64,000 nucleotides of DNA from Branchiostoma floridae (Eukaryota; Chordata; Leptocardii; Amphioxiformes; Branchiostomatidae), in NCBI RefSeq assembly GCF_000003815.2, contig NC_049996.1, forward strand, positions 10,682,476 to 10,746,475. The letters run 5' to 3'. The number at the start of each line of letters is the position of its first letter. The first letter of the stretch is position 1. This document shows, one piece after another, positions 12,101 through 24,770 of the stretch. The translations under genes were made by a program, and so were the position numbers. The notes beneath the pieces were generated by a model. It worked only from the letters and a program-made list of their open reading frames with translations. It was not told the DNA's origin and made no database searches.

Positions 12101-13598
12101 TAGCCAAAGTACAACTTGATCATACACCTTGGATCAATGTTCAGTTTGGTGTAAAGATATGGGGATGAAAATGGAAATCTGTGTTCAGTAGTTAGTTGAG
12201 AGAGTGAGAGTTAGTTGTGCAACTTCCAATCAGTAATTGCAGGGTAAGCCAGGAAGATCTAGGAACACTGTCATCTTTATCCATAAATCTGTTTGTTTAC
12301 CACATTGGGCTTAGTCTTACGACCTTCCACCATTTATCACGAAAACTAGTTGAGTCACAACATGCTATCTTAGACAAGGAAAAGTATACTATCTGTCAAT
12401 TTTCCGGTACTTGCTGTTTTATGTAAAATTGTATAGTCTACAGAAAGATACACTGTACATTTAACTTCAAACAAATAACAAATTTTTTTTTCAAATACTG
12501 CTGAGTCAAGGAAAGTTTTTTTGCTCTATTGACAGTCTAAGCTTTCTTTAGAATCAAAAGTGAGTGAAAAGCTTCTAACTCCTCATTCATATTCACAAAA
12601 ATAGCACAGTGTTCCATTTCAATAGATCTACATCTCAAAAACCAGCAGAGCACTGAGGTGACACCAACACAAACATTAACAGTCCAACAGGTTTTTCAAG
12701 TCCGTTAATACACACTGTAAGGGATAAGTCATCACCTAGCCAGGATATACAGACAGCTGTATCTGGTGTTTGTGCCAGCAGCTTCTACAAATTGTACTGC
12801 TGTTTTCAATACTTGTCCCTCCAGGGCTGGCAGCTACATGGCAATATTAATGGCTTTGGTGACAGACACAACACAATCTGATGCACAGTTTCATTGCTAT
12901 CTACATGTACAAAGCTCCACTGACCTCTGTATCTGATACAGAGCTTCGATATATACAAATCAAAGAATGAACTACCAGAAAACCTAAATCCTAAAAGAGC
13001 TGCTCTTTGACTTGAAGGGAAACAAAATAAGAGAGGAAGATTTGGCAACCACTTTGACCCATACTTTGTATCTCAAACATCTGTTGTTTAAAATGGAGAG
13101 AGACCATACATTCTTGTTTTAACTGTGGAAAAAGTACTTATCCGAGTTCAAAGGATGAAGAAGTAAAAAAACATAGACTTTGGCCAAAAAAGTCATTTCC
13201 ATTTGACCTGAGATAAAGTTTTCAGCTGTAAACAATGCCTGAAGCGAACAACACAAGCGTCATTGGAACTTCATTCTAGTGTGCTCAAAGGACAAAGAAA
13301 TGAGCAAGACTTGAAGACTATCTCTAAAATCTACTAACAGCTAAGCCTTTTATCTACAGTCCTTATCTTCCAATTAGAATTGGACATCTTGGCAAAAATC
13401 CTGCCTGGAACTGTGTGACTGAGCAGTTCAAACTTTGGGGAGGAGTCACTTGATTAGCCTCATTGCTAAATAGACTGAAGAGAGTCAATAGAGGAGTGAG
13501 AGTACACAAGGGAGCTGACATGTATATTGGTCCAATTATCACATCAGTCACACCCGCTGCCACTCCACTGGCATTCCTTTGTTCAGATAACAATAGCA
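9146..13598. other. Non-coding stretch with a possible regulatory island
   Basis: No gene is supported. A GC-richer, repeat-free island at about 11070-11250 contains TAAT-type motifs (taatctgcccatta, ttaaccattaatg) and may be regulatory, by inference only. A single MITE end 'taatctccaagcagatgc' at about 11272-11290 matches the 9-bp-duplication family at 48.9-53.6 kb; a degenerate opposite end may lie near 11330-11350. The rest is AT-rich. Confidence 0.45.
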
Positions 13599-13606
13599 AG
13601 GTCATT

Positions 13607-13808
13607 GACTTGAATTAGTACCCTGGTGAAAAGTTTTGTGATGTGACAACACTTGACTATATACTTCTACTAGCTGTCACCTTTTCTGGTGAAGAATTGG
13701 ATGTTAATGACTTGAATTAGTACCTTGGTGAAAAGTTTTCTGATGTAACAATACTTGACTATCTTTCTACTAGATTCTACTAGCTGTCACTTTTTCTGCT
13801 GAAGAAAG
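13607..13808. repeat. Tandem duplication of a ~100-bp unit
   Basis: Two adjacent copies both start with 'gacttgaattagtacc' (13607 and 13709) and run through 'aaaagtttt(g/c)tgatgt' and 'ctactagctgtcac'. They differ by scattered substitutions and a small insertion in the second copy. Confidence 0.8.
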
Positions 13809-14042
13809 GGGCTCACAGTCACACAACATTAGCAAGAAGTTGATGAACCTGAAGATAACATTCAAAAATATTCAAAGGATGGTTTTGTGAAGGAAAATTT
13901 TATTTAAAATCTTATAAAATGACACATTTTATAAAATTTTATAAAATGTGTCTCTAAGTGTGAACTTGAACATATGAAAACTAGCTTTGTCCAAAAATAG
14001 TCACAGTAGATTTTAAAATTTAATATCATTTCATCATTCGTT

Positions 14043-14149
14043 AGGTGGGCCGACTACTCTTTCTTTGCAACCATGGGCTGAATTGCGAGGAGCTTACATG
14101 GATTGGGCTGAATCACAAGGGCCTGGAGCGGCTGCCATTGAAGCTTTAG
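14043..14149 (+). CDS. Coding-like island, possible lone exon
   Basis: A locally GC-rich block of about 107 bp stands out from AT-rich flanks. It begins after an AG (cgttag) and ends before 'gtactc', a poor donor. One plus-strand frame is open throughout and includes TTLSLQPWAELRGAYMDW and AESQGPGAAAIEAL. A second frame is open only as far as the end of the block. The segments 'tgggctgaattgcgagg' and 'tgggctgaatcacaaggg' are imperfect internal repeats. I recognise no family. It may be an exon, a transposon fragment or chance. Confidence 0.2.
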
Positions 14150-14664
14150 GTACTCATTTTTACTTGAGTGAAGTGAGGAAAGTCATTTATACATACAAAG
14201 TCTTATAACATGTAAATTTTTAAGTTCAGAAAACCCTGACACTCATGAACAGAGGACTCCCCCAAAATAACTGCCCATCCATATCTTGATAGGGTGAATA
14301 ATACCTGGAAGACTCTTATTATTCACTAGAACAGGGAGTGGAGTCAACAGCCCAGTGACACCTCCCATGAGAGTCCTGGAGTGTTAGCGCAGGGATTAGG
14401 GGAAAGCAGCAAAGCACAACAGGGTTATCTCCAAATCCTCTTCCACTGGTCAGCAAAACACAGGATGAAATCAAGTCATCCATGCAGCCAAGGGATGGAG
14501 ATATGGTAGCCTATTTTCTGAATTGGGAGAGTCTGGATTTGAAAGGTTTGTCAACACCACAGATCTTTAAAATGAAAGTTTCAGTGACAATATCTACAAA
14601 GGTCTATGCTCTGTGGAGAAACAAATGCAGAGAGAACAGATTTATGACAGTAGTGTTAGCTTCA

Positions 14665-14830
14665 TCCATAAGGCCCGATCTAGACACATTTTTTCCCGAT
14701 GTAGCCCCATCCGCCGATATCGGCGGGGCCGCATCTAAACACATTTTGCAAATGGTAGCGCGGGACATCCGCTCGTAGCGCCGGACACCCGCGGCGCGGA
14801 ACATTCGTGACCCCTTTTGACCTCTGGTGA
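14665..14830. repeat. GC-rich repeat-like island with perfect 16-bp palindrome
   Basis: The block contains the perfect palindrome CCGCCGATATCGGCGG (14711-14726). Two copies of 'atcta(g/a)acacatttt', one either side of it, and repeated 'gcgcgggacatccgc'/'gcgccggacacccgc' segments follow. GC content is far above the flanks, which suggests an inserted repeat, perhaps a truncated MITE. Confidence 0.45.
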
Positions 14831-17800
14831 CACAAAAGTCAGTGGTAGGGAGAAGTACTTTATTGATCTCAATAGGAATATATAGCAATTAGAAATATAT
14901 TTTGTTTTCTGCAATCAAACCCCAGTTATCAGATATATAATTTCTTCAATCTCTTCTGTTTATTTACCAAGGCTACAAAGGATAAAGTAATAACATAGTT
15001 CCTGAATCTGTAAGCTAACTGGGATCCAAAGCAATATCCTGGCTTATGGGAGCTATCAAATAGCTATCAACATGGCAGGCTTATCACCCTGCTCTTAAGT
15101 GGCATACCTTTCTAGTGCTGAGGGTATAAACATAAACAGTGAAACATGCCAACATGATAGAGTGACAAGTTAAGTCTGTTTGTAGAACAAGGTATGAATA
15201 TGTTGTTCAAAGCCATCACACTATCTCACCTCTATATAAAGGATACTGTACAATATTTAATGGGAAACTTGTAACCAGGGACTGTATGATCATTACATTA
15301 AGTACCTCATAAACCATGCTAAAAGATGAACCTCAATGCTGAATACTTCAAATTCTTAAACTACTTATTGAATTCATCTGGCCTACACTGATTTACTGTT
15401 TTTATGGATGCATTATGCTTGTCTTTATTCAAATAGAGTGTAGAAATACTAACTTAAAGTCTTTCATCTTATACTGGGGCAATAAATTAGGCACCACGAG
15501 CCACCCTGAAATGACAAGGAGCTTTCATTAACAACTGATGAAACCTCCTTTCATCAACTGATGAAAGCTCCTTGCCTGAAAAATGACAACAAAGAACATC
15601 CTCTTTAGATGGGACTGCTATATGAAAATCAAACAAGATGGTAGCCTAAAGAGGGGGAGAATAATTACGTAACTCTTTCAAGCCTCAAAATGAGATGTTA
15701 CGCACATGTAGTTGGCAGATCACAGTCATACATGTAATATCTTACATATACAACTAGAAACGTACAATAATGTAATGATAATATGGTACTATCTAATGAG
15801 TTATGTATTGACTAAAGTGAATACACCATGTAGCTACAGAAACTCTTTTACAGACCGCACGTGAGCCGAACAGGTGTCTCCTTTTTGTAAAACTAATATT
15901 AGCACAAATGTCATCCCTTAAGTGATCAAATATAACCTTTGTTGTTAACAAAACAATATTACATTGACGTTCGTAAATGCATTTTCTAATTGGTAACACT
16001 CGGGTATTCTTGGAAAGGCAATCTAATTATCATAACTACCATTTGCTACTGATTCTTCCATTAATATTTCATATGCTGATGACCTATTTGCACATTGCTG
16101 ACGGTGCTTGCCTTGATCTGGGGATTCAAACAACGCGGTGGGGGCTTGTCAATATTTGTCCTATGGAAATGGACTGTAATAAAATAAGGTCAAACAAAGT
16201 GTGTGCATTTCAAAATTGGCAGGCTATGGATAAAAACTGCTCTTGTGATGTTGCTGAAATTACAAAGGGTCCAAAGTGCTAACAGTACACCAAACAGAAC
16301 ACTGCATAGCCTTCTTATATTTTGCGATAAGATGTGCGATGGAATTGAACTATGCGGATTTATCAAAACATATTTTACTCAAGTAAAGGGCTCTTTAGTT
16401 TCATACAAACTATACCACAAGTTATTAATCTACAATATGTTGTCAATTGGTAAGAGCATAGACATAAAATATAGCAATGTACACTATTTAAATAACAGTT
16501 TGCCATATGGTAAGAGTTAAGACTATTGCATGAAGTGCCCCATAAATTGTGCCAAACTGTTAGCTCTCTGTCAAGCCATACTTGAGCAAGTATTTGCTGA
16601 AGTGAAAAACACTGAAAAGCTTTTGTGCATCCGAGTGCTAGCAGCATACCACTGTTGCATCTTGTAAGAAATAATTACACCCCAGGCAGCTGCCAAAACA
16701 AGGCCAATAGACCGTTACACATGTCTCGCACTGGTCTGGCATGAGCTGGTGATGACAACACTTCCACCTGATGCACAGCCAAAGGTACCGTAAAATGGGG
16801 AATTTTCACGAAGGTTGCACATGTATGTTTGCAGCTTTTGCCTCTTCACTGTGAGCATAAAACCACCACAAACAGTTTACATTTTTACGGTAAAACTCTG
16901 AATGGAAGTTTCTACTGAAAAGCCATGATTGTAAACTCTCCATTTTCTTCCTACAGCGAAATAAAATGCCCACAAACATTTGCCTCTTTACAGTACTCCC
17001 TGGTAGTCTTCTAAATTTATCTATTACATAATATCTTCTAACTGCTGCTGTGTTCTGTTGGGGGAACCTGGCAACCATCAGTGCAAAGCAGTGTTCAGAA
17101 AACAGTCTGTATCAATTTCAACAAATATAGAATCAAGTACCAAGGCCTAATTTGGAGGCTACATTAGCAACACAAACTATAGAGGATGTTGCTATCATGT
17201 TATCCAAATATATATGCTTCAGTGTAAATAAGGGTGCCTTATGGACAGTTGACGATGACATGAAGCAGGGTGCAGCCTTGAAGCACCCAAACAGACACTT
17301 TACTTACATGACAGGACAAGGGCAAAACAAGGAAATATTGAGGCCAGAATGTGCAAGCTTAAGAAATGTCTTCCAAATAGATGTATAACAATTCAAAACA
17401 AACATAACTGTGGGTAAAAAAAAACAAATAGTGTAGACATTACAGAAAGACATAAGAAATTGCTAGAAATGTTGTAAACATGCATTCTTCTTTTAGGCTC
17501 GCCCCTCAGGCATTGCCAAAAAATCATCTCTGGGTGCTAGTATGTACATTTGTACATTTTAGCCATAAATGTATATTTAAGAGATGCAACTGTTAGGCAC
17601 TAACTTACTTTAGAATTTTTTGGATTTTCCCTTTTTTACCAACCAAATGATGGAGCAATGTGTGTGTGTTGTGTTGGAGCTATAATTGCCTAAATAGAAC
17701 CTACTAAAAGTGCTGATTGCCAGCAAGATATTGCCATATATCACTGTTTGCTTTCGTGGGTTTTAGGCCTCTCTGCACATACTTATTGCCACTGGGGCAT

Positions 17801-18734
17801 CCACAGTTCGTTTACTATGGTCGTTTACTTTCTGCACAACAGACCAAACACAACGAAGGACGAGCTAAAAATGGGGTCAAGAGAAAACAACTGTTTGACT
17901 TGAGTCTTCTTAGAAAAGACCAGGACTTAAAACAGGGTCTTTTTTAACCTCCTTGCTTAGATCTCAACAAAATAACTCTCTACATGATTGCACAGATTAA
18001 AATATCTGAAAGGGACATTGGAGACAGGGAATGCAACGTCCATTGACTAAAACATTGCCTTACATGTACACTTCCAATAGACTGTTTTTTTAAGAATAAA
18101 TGGGCAATACAGTACACTCTTTTTTTTTTTTGAAGTTCATTACTTTGTACTTCAGCAAAGTATAAAGTATAGGGTATTGTCCACTTGTACACAGAAAAAT
18201 TCACCAGTAAAATTGAGTAACGTCAACAGTATGTATCCAGACATTGTATCCAGACATGGCCTACTTCCATCAAAATTCCTTTAAAATTCCAGAAGTCTTC
18301 TAAGGTCTATAGAGTGTTTTGCTTCCAAGAATGCTTCCTTGTTTTCTTCCTTACCACAAAACTTATCACAACCATTGATTTCAACCCATATTGCATGCAA
18401 TAGTTTAAGGCACAACACAGACTACAACTGTCAATACCTGCATTCTGAGCAATCAATCATTCATGTCTTATTGCTTTAACACACTCTTTGTTACTTGTTT
18501 ATTAGTGCCACATAGGATAATGTATTTCACTGCCTGGAACCATTTTTCAGAGTCAGTTAACCTCCAATGACCCTGGGTAGGCTATAATCACTTTGACCTA
18601 CTTCTGTCAACTTCACTATCAACCCATAATGTAAGCTGTGAGTTCCTCATCACTAAAACAAAAGAGAAGACTGTAAATTAATTTTTTCCCCAGGGACAAG
18701 ATTTCCCTATGGAAGGAGAGAAGAGGTTTGTACT
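14831..18734. other. Non-coding stretch, nothing firm
   Basis: No supported gene. The 16787-16915 part begins 'taccgtaaaa' and ends 'tttttacggtaa', and includes 'ataaaaccaccac'; it may be a degenerate relative of the cgcggt-type repeat. Small open frames (15793-16520, 16806-17388) lack recognisable features. Confidence 0.45.
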
Positions 18735-18947
18735 GTAAATGCAGAAATGTTCTCGGTGGATTAATGTTTGCGGTTTTCGCGGTGACCACTTCACCGCGAA
18801 TTTAAAACCATCGCGAACATTTTTCTATTATGGTACTAGCTTGTAGTCTATGGTGTTACCGCGAAATTAAAAGCACCGCGAAAAGTCCCTTTTCCGCTGC
18901 CGTGAAATTAAATCCCCGCGAACTTAAACGCATTGACAGTATTTGGT
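18735..18947 (-). mobile_element. Dispersed 'cgcggt' repeat, copy 2
   Basis: This is the reverse-orientation partner of the block at 8968-9145. On the minus strand it reads ...ggacttttcgcggtgctttt, atttcgcggtaacaccatag, and caccgcgaaaaccgcaaaca. Many of its differences from copy 1 are at CpG sites, as expected for a methylated, decaying repeat. Confidence 0.65.
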
Positions 18948-19825
18948 TCAGGTTTGAAGTTTGCAGTTGAAATAACCCTGTAGTACAGTAGCAACACATT
19001 TGCGATGCATATTTATGGTGTAAAGACTTGAAGGTGGAGAGGTCATTGTTAAAATGGGAAAATAAAAGCACAGCAATTGCTTTAAGATCACTAGTAGTAC
19101 AAAACTGATGAAAGTGACCCTGATTGATCTTACTACAGGAAAGTACAAATATGTATAACAATGATTAACAAGACATGGGCAGGTACAGGTATTTGCATGA
19201 CATACTAGCACATAAATAAATGTCCAATTTCAAGGGTTTAAAAGTGGATAGCCTTCCGATAGACAGTGGAATGATTTACACCAAGTCAGGATTTTCATCA
19301 TTGAGAATCGTACCTTTGGGAGGTTTATGTTCTCCTAGTTGGTACCAGTATATCACTGATAAAATTGACCAACTTTTCAATCAGGGAAGGAAACCTGACC
19401 TCTGAACTCATTTCAACAATAGCTGGACCTATAATACACCCAGGAGAATATAGATTACAGTAATGGTACAAAACTGGGTCACTACAGACCTTTGGACTTC
19501 AACTTTCTGGCAGAAATATTTGCGGGGTCAGCATCCTGAGGGTAAGTTTACACCCCATACTGTGCAAATAGATGTGAAGTTTGACCCTAGTGCAATTTGT
19601 TGTTTATTTGGAGAGTAAAGCATGGATTTTTCTAGGAAAAGGGAGCAAGAGGGCAACAGTGACAGTCACAAATAAGAGCTGTTGCAAGCAGGAGGGGGAT
19701 GAGGGAAACGGAGTAACATCAGGCAGTTATAAATGTACTACAAGACATTCGCAGTATGTCACGTATACTTGTGAAAACATATTTTTGGGGTCAATGCTGG
19801 GACTGGGAAAAGTGCTACTGATTTG

Positions 19826-20449
19826 TACCGTATATTCTCAAATAAAGTACGCACTTTTTAAATTTTTCAAAACTGAAAAGGTGCTACAAGTTGTTGCCAA
19901 AGTCTGGGTGCGTACTTTATTTGAGGTTATTGCATGGATGAATGGTAAAAGAGCCTAAAATAAAGCCAGTTGTAGCTACACTTCCAGGAAGGTTTCAAAA
20001 CATACACATTGGAGTTGTCTTGGTTTGTTTGTTTGTTGTCTTACCAAAGAATTCTCTAAACATATTTAACATAAGACTGGCATTTGCATACAATCCTTTT
20101 GAGTTAGTGACTTTGACAGTTGTACAACTGGTTTTCCCAGTTAGATGTACTAGCTGATTTCTTCTGCCAGTACATTCTCAGTGATTTTTACAAGTTGCAG
20201 TTAGGCAATCCACAAGTTTAAAGAGACAACGACAGTGTAACCCCAGGTTATTTCATGCAAAATAACCTGAGGAAAACATCATAAATTTAACCAGTTCAAG
20301 GTCTGTCCAAAATTGGTGGAGAAGGGGTGCGTACTTTATTTGAGTTTTTCCATTTTACCTTTCAGTCCCACAAATCTGTCTAAGATTTGCCCCAAATCAG
20401 GGGTGCGTACTTCAATTGGGGTGCGTACTTTATTCGAGAATATACGGTA
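19826..20449. mobile_element. TACCGTATATTCTC-ended inverted-repeat element
   Basis: The ends are near-perfect inverted repeats of about 29 bp: TACCGTATATTCTCAAATAA at the left and TACCGTATATTCTCGAATAA read from the right, both continuing into AGTACGCAC. The trinucleotide ttg flanks both ends and may be a 3-bp target duplication. Further copies of gtgcgtactttattt occur inside, near 19908 and 20327, so each half is itself a small foldback. No transposase frame was found. Confidence 0.75.
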
Positions 20450-20816
20450 TTGGATAATGACAAAGAATCTATGTCTAAAATTGAAATATGTTGGCATACC
20501 AAAAAAGTTAACAGTGCAAATCTTTAAAAAGAAGATGCCCACTTCCGTCTGGCATTATTTCGTGACCCAGAAAATGTATTGAACAAGTTATTAATTTTAC
20601 ATAGCCTTCAGACAAAACAGCCTGATAACAAAAATAGCCGTCATGATAAAAATCGATAGATGGGGATCATAAAGACACATATGCCTCCCGAGGGAAATAC
20701 AATAATAAAATCCATACTGGTTCTGAATATGACGTACATTGAGGCCAAAGAAAATCTTATTGAAGATGTTTCATGTAATATAACCAGACACTGCTGCATG
20801 CCTGCAAAGCTGGTAT

Positions 20817-21047
20817 CTATAAATCTATAAGTTTATAATTCCACTGACTTGGGCTATACCAATTTGATTTCTTGTCATGGTTCTCGGGATTTTTAAAAGT
20901 GAAAGCATAGCAAGAGGATATCATATAGGTCATGTCTTCCGGTTTCTTGTGGTACTGCTCTCGGTGTTTCACAGTACCACGGAAGTTTCCAAAGGTCATC
21001 TTGACAGGCAGAGGTTCGGCCGGAATATCAATTAAAATATCATATAG
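20817..21047 (-). CDS. Candidate terminal exon of unknown minus-strand gene
   Basis: After a pyrimidine-rich acceptor (ccctacccagtccctttag, ending at 21048) a minus-strand frame is open in phase 0 for 76 codons to a TAG at 20817-20819. The peptide includes IPAEPLPVKMTFGNFRGTVK and HREQYHKKPEDMTYMISSCY and ends NYKLIDL. Its balanced composition looks like real protein. I do not recognise the family. No AATAAA was noticed downstream, and alternative donors (gtatag, gtcagt) exist near its end. It could be the last exon of the gene that starts at 41510, though at least one exon in between would be needed to correct phase (phase 1 out, phase 0 in). Confidence 0.35.
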   Translation of the reverse strand, partial: LYDILIDIPAEPLPVKMTFGNFRGTVKHREQYHKKPEDMTYMISSCYAFTFKNPENHDKKSNWYSPSQWNYKLIDL

Positions 21048-21637
21048 CTAAAGGGACTGGGTAGGGAGGAAAACTTGAATATGACTGTGTTCACCCCATA
21101 AAACTGAGTGCACCAAGGCACAAACCTGGTCCTCAGGATTCATTATCAATATGTTTTCCAGTTGAATTTTTATTTTTTTATTCGAGAACCAACAAATTAA
21201 ATTTGTGGGGCCTTGCTGTGAAAGTTTAAAGCAAAACGAGATGGACAAAACAATAAAAAAAATTCGATAAAGATCGCCTTGTTAATCTTTTAAAAGGAAG
21301 TCACAGGCCCAACAAAGTCATCTGTATGTTGTAACTATCAATATAGACTTATAACAATTCACCCACTGGTATCTAGGCAACTGTAACTAAGCAACAGTGA
21401 CTTCAACAGGAAGTACAACGGACAGTCTTGCACGACAGGTTAAACATAAAAGTCATTGTTTTCCTTACGTCACACTTCTGAGAACAAGGTCAACTTTTAG
21501 TGATTCCTACAATACAACCGAGGTCATCTTTTGGAAGGACAACTTGAGGTCATTACCCTCAAGTCAAAATGGAACTACAGCTGTGACATTCTAAGAAAAA
21601 AAGATGTTCATTACAATTCCTGTATACACACAAAGAA

Positions 21638-21639
<2 letters not shown>

Positions 21640-21677
<38 letters not shown>

Positions 21678-21700
21678 ACAGATACACACACACGCACACA
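21640..21700. repeat. (CA)n microsatellite
   Basis: About 60 bp of CA repeats with a few interruptions (ga, gata, cg). Open frames through it on both strands are artefacts. Confidence 0.95.
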
Positions 21701-23262
21701 GGTATTTTTGTTCACTGCCACAGGCAAGAGCAGACCCACAACCTACAAGATGAAATATGAGCAAGATTCGTGCAAGGAGGGTTAAAAAAGGATCTTCAAA
21801 CAGTATAAATCTTTCAATTCTGTTTGAAGATCTACAATGGCGGCTCAGCTGCATTCATTTCTTGTCTGCCTACTTTGAAGACTGATGTATAAAAGGTCAA
21901 AGGTCTGTTGGCAGTGGGTAGCTTGTATACAAACTGTCCACATGCCATCAAAGGCAGGTGTTGTCCTTGGCATTGACACCTTGCCACCATACCTGGATGT
22001 AAGCAGATAATTGGTTCCTATAAAGAGTGTTTTAAACAGGCTTGGTTTGAAGGTTGATTCAGTAGTAACAACAAAAGCAGCCTTCAAACAAGATCACATC
22101 CTGGCTTTTGATTTGGTTCTTTCTCTTAGTGAACTTGAGTAATTATTATAAATGGGTTTCATTAAAGGCCAGGGAGTAAGTGATTGAAAGCCAAATTCAG
22201 AGGAGCTTGTAGATCATAAGTTTTCCTTCTTTCATTTAAAGAAAAAAATACAGTAAATCAATGCTTAATACTGGTAGACAGTTTGATATAATCTGCTTTT
22301 GCTCAAACCTTTCCTACAACATGGAACATCCCAGCTGTCTATCAAAAGACTGACGCTAAAGGTGACAGTGACTACAGTAGACATACATACAATATTGTCT
22401 TCATACACTAAGTCTTGCATTTAAACATTTTGCCCGAGGTATCTGTAAGATGGGTGTGGCTATAGAATCAGTTGATTACGTGACATAAAACACAAAGTTT
22501 CAACTTCAGTATTATAAACTAACAATAGCCAGATATGATACAGTATGTAAAATGCAAGCTGTCATGGGAAAGAATGATACGGCTAACTTCCGGCCAACGA
22601 GCTGAGGATGCGCTATTACGCATGCCCCACCTTACGCAGGACGCTGACCCGTTTCATCATTTTGTTTTGACGGGTGGATGATTATGGTTCACCTGAGTTC
22701 AAACAGCTTCTGAAAAGTTCACTCTGAGAAACAACAAAGACATCTTTTATTGATAACATCAGCTCTGAATTCCCCACAGAATAACTGTAGGGAAAAACTA
22801 CAATTATAAAGCATAGAAAGAAAGTTTTAATTGATTTTATTTAGAGAGGCCTTTTTTTCAACTGAACTGATTTCAAGCTGCGTAATACATGTATGAAATT
22901 TAGCCCTATTTAGATGCTAGACTGACAGAGAAAAAGGTACAGACCATACAAAAAATAGCTGATATTTTTCCTATGTTTAAACATCTGGCTCTTTCTTCAC
23001 GTCTTTAAAATTTAAGGAAAATGGCCTTTTTAAAAGGATGACATTGGGTAGTGTTACGTTATGAAGTTGTCACAAAAGTGTAAAAATCTAAACTACCCGG
23101 AGTTACTTCAGTTCTGAGTTATACATCTTTGGATTACCTCCAGGTTCTTCAGAAATTAACGGCTAAATACTCTAGTGTAACCACTTTTAACAGTCCCAGT
23201 CTAAGCCAAGTTCACCATAGTCAGTTATACGATACATAACAACTGAAAACAGCATCTGTCTA

Positions 23263-23372
23263 GCCTAGTATCCAGCCGTATTAAAGCTCCCGAGTCTCTT
23301 CTGTCCTCATATTTGCGAAGAGGACAGAAGAGACTCTGTAGCTACTTAGTATAATACGGCTAGATACCAGGC
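23263..23372. mobile_element. 110-bp foldback MITE with long direct flanking repeat
   Basis: The arms are imperfect inverted repeats: 'gcctagtatccagccgtatt' at the left and 'aatacggctagataccaggc' at the right. The inner arms carry 'gagtctcttctgtcctc' and its complement. The identical 13 bases cagcatctgtcta flank both sides (23250-23262 and 23373-23385). Depending on where the ends are drawn, the target duplication is 9 to 13 bp, which is suggestive of Mutator-type insertion. Confidence 0.8.
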
Positions 23373-23814
23373 CAGCATCTGTCTACACCTGTTAGTCTTC
23401 ACTTGCCAAATCAGTGTTTTAATTGGCACATCTTTAGACTTTGAAGTACAGGTGCAAGTTGTTTGACAAGCTTGTTTGGGGCAAAACAAAACACGGCCTA
23501 CTGCAGGTATTGATTCGGGATGTGTGTACAGTTCGGGTTAGGTAGCAACACCAACAACTGCATGTGTCTGCGTGTGCCCCTTCTTTGAAAGTACACAATA
23601 AAGAAATATGTCATACAAAATCTCTTCCAACAAAGAGGAAAAAATAACAATAAATCTGACAAACTGAAACTTATAAACAATCAATTAAAACAAAATTTAT
23701 TTGTACTTTCCTTATCACAGAGAAGAATGCAGTTAGAAAAGTTTTCACTTTCTCTTTTGGCAGGAGGAAAAACAAACACTTTCACTTCATGGCCCATTGG
23801 TCAGCCTTGTCAAA

Positions 23815-24334
23815 ACAAGGCGGCAGGCGGCGATTTTAGCCGCCTACTTACATTTTTCCAGCCGGCTACTTTGGGGTAGAATTTCAAAAAATAAAAGTTT
23901 AAGTCCAGTGCTCCCCGTTAAAAAATCCCCCAGCAATTTGTTTTGATAAACCTCTGGCAGTTTTCTGATAGTTGGCTCCCGGTTAGGGGTCATAGCGGGG
24001 AACCTATGCCGAATTTTTTTGAAATTCAGCATTTTTTTGTCAATTCAAAGTTTAAAGATAACAATAAAAGTTACCCAAAATACACCCCCAAACCATATTT
24101 GGGGGTCTAAATTTAAAAATTTTCCCAGGGGGAGGCCCCCCCGACCCCCCCTACGGGACGGGGGGAAACCCCCCTCCCGTACCTACCCCCCGCTTGCCAC
24201 TTCGCGGCTCGCCGCAAGCCGCTACGCGCCTTGCNNNNNNNNNNNNNNNNNNNNNNNNNNNNNNNNNNNNNNNNNNNNNNNNNNNNNNNNNNNNNNNNNN
24301 NNNNNNNNNNNNNNNNNNNNNNNNNNNNNNNNNN
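23815..24334. mobile_element. G/C-rich repeat fragment running into assembly gap
   Basis: The sequence 'gggggaggcccccccgaccc' and the neighbouring C-rich blocks are typical of degenerate multi-copy repeats in invertebrate genomes. They run into a 100-N gap at 24235-24334, as expected where repeats collapse. One frame reads GGRPPRPPL-like peptides but has no start or domain. Family not identified. Confidence 0.4.
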
Positions 24335-24770
24335 CTAGCCCATTAAAATATGTGTTCTGTGCATTTCTTCACTGTATCACGCCTAATCAAAACATCTCAT
24401 GCTGACATAGACAAATAGTATGATATAACAAAAGTACTGTACCATTGTCAACTGCCATGGGGCCTATATGTGTGTGTTTGTTTAAACTAGAAAAGCTTCA
24501 AGCAGTGCACATTGTGACAATTCAGGCATGGTCAGCAAATATAGCAAAACTAACATGGTCCATAGAAGTGATTCTTTCAAAACAAAGCCTCTTTTGTGAT
24601 AGTACATTGCTTTGTCTTCAATAACTGTGGCAAAGATCATCTGACCTGAAATGAAGCACACAAAATAGTATACACAAACTTTTGAAACTAAAGCCGCAAG
24701 GAAAAGGAGAATTATTTTTCTGTAGTCTTCCTGAATCAAGTCAGCCAATGCTTTGAATTGCTGCTCGCAA

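Noticed and set aside
21860-22010. Minus-strand 'FVYKLPT' peptide resembling the N-terminal part of DNase II, which could have followed the signal peptide exon at 41510
   Set aside because: Only six or seven residues match, the expected Asp-Trp motif before them is absent, and downstream sequence does not resemble the family. A chance match is more likely.
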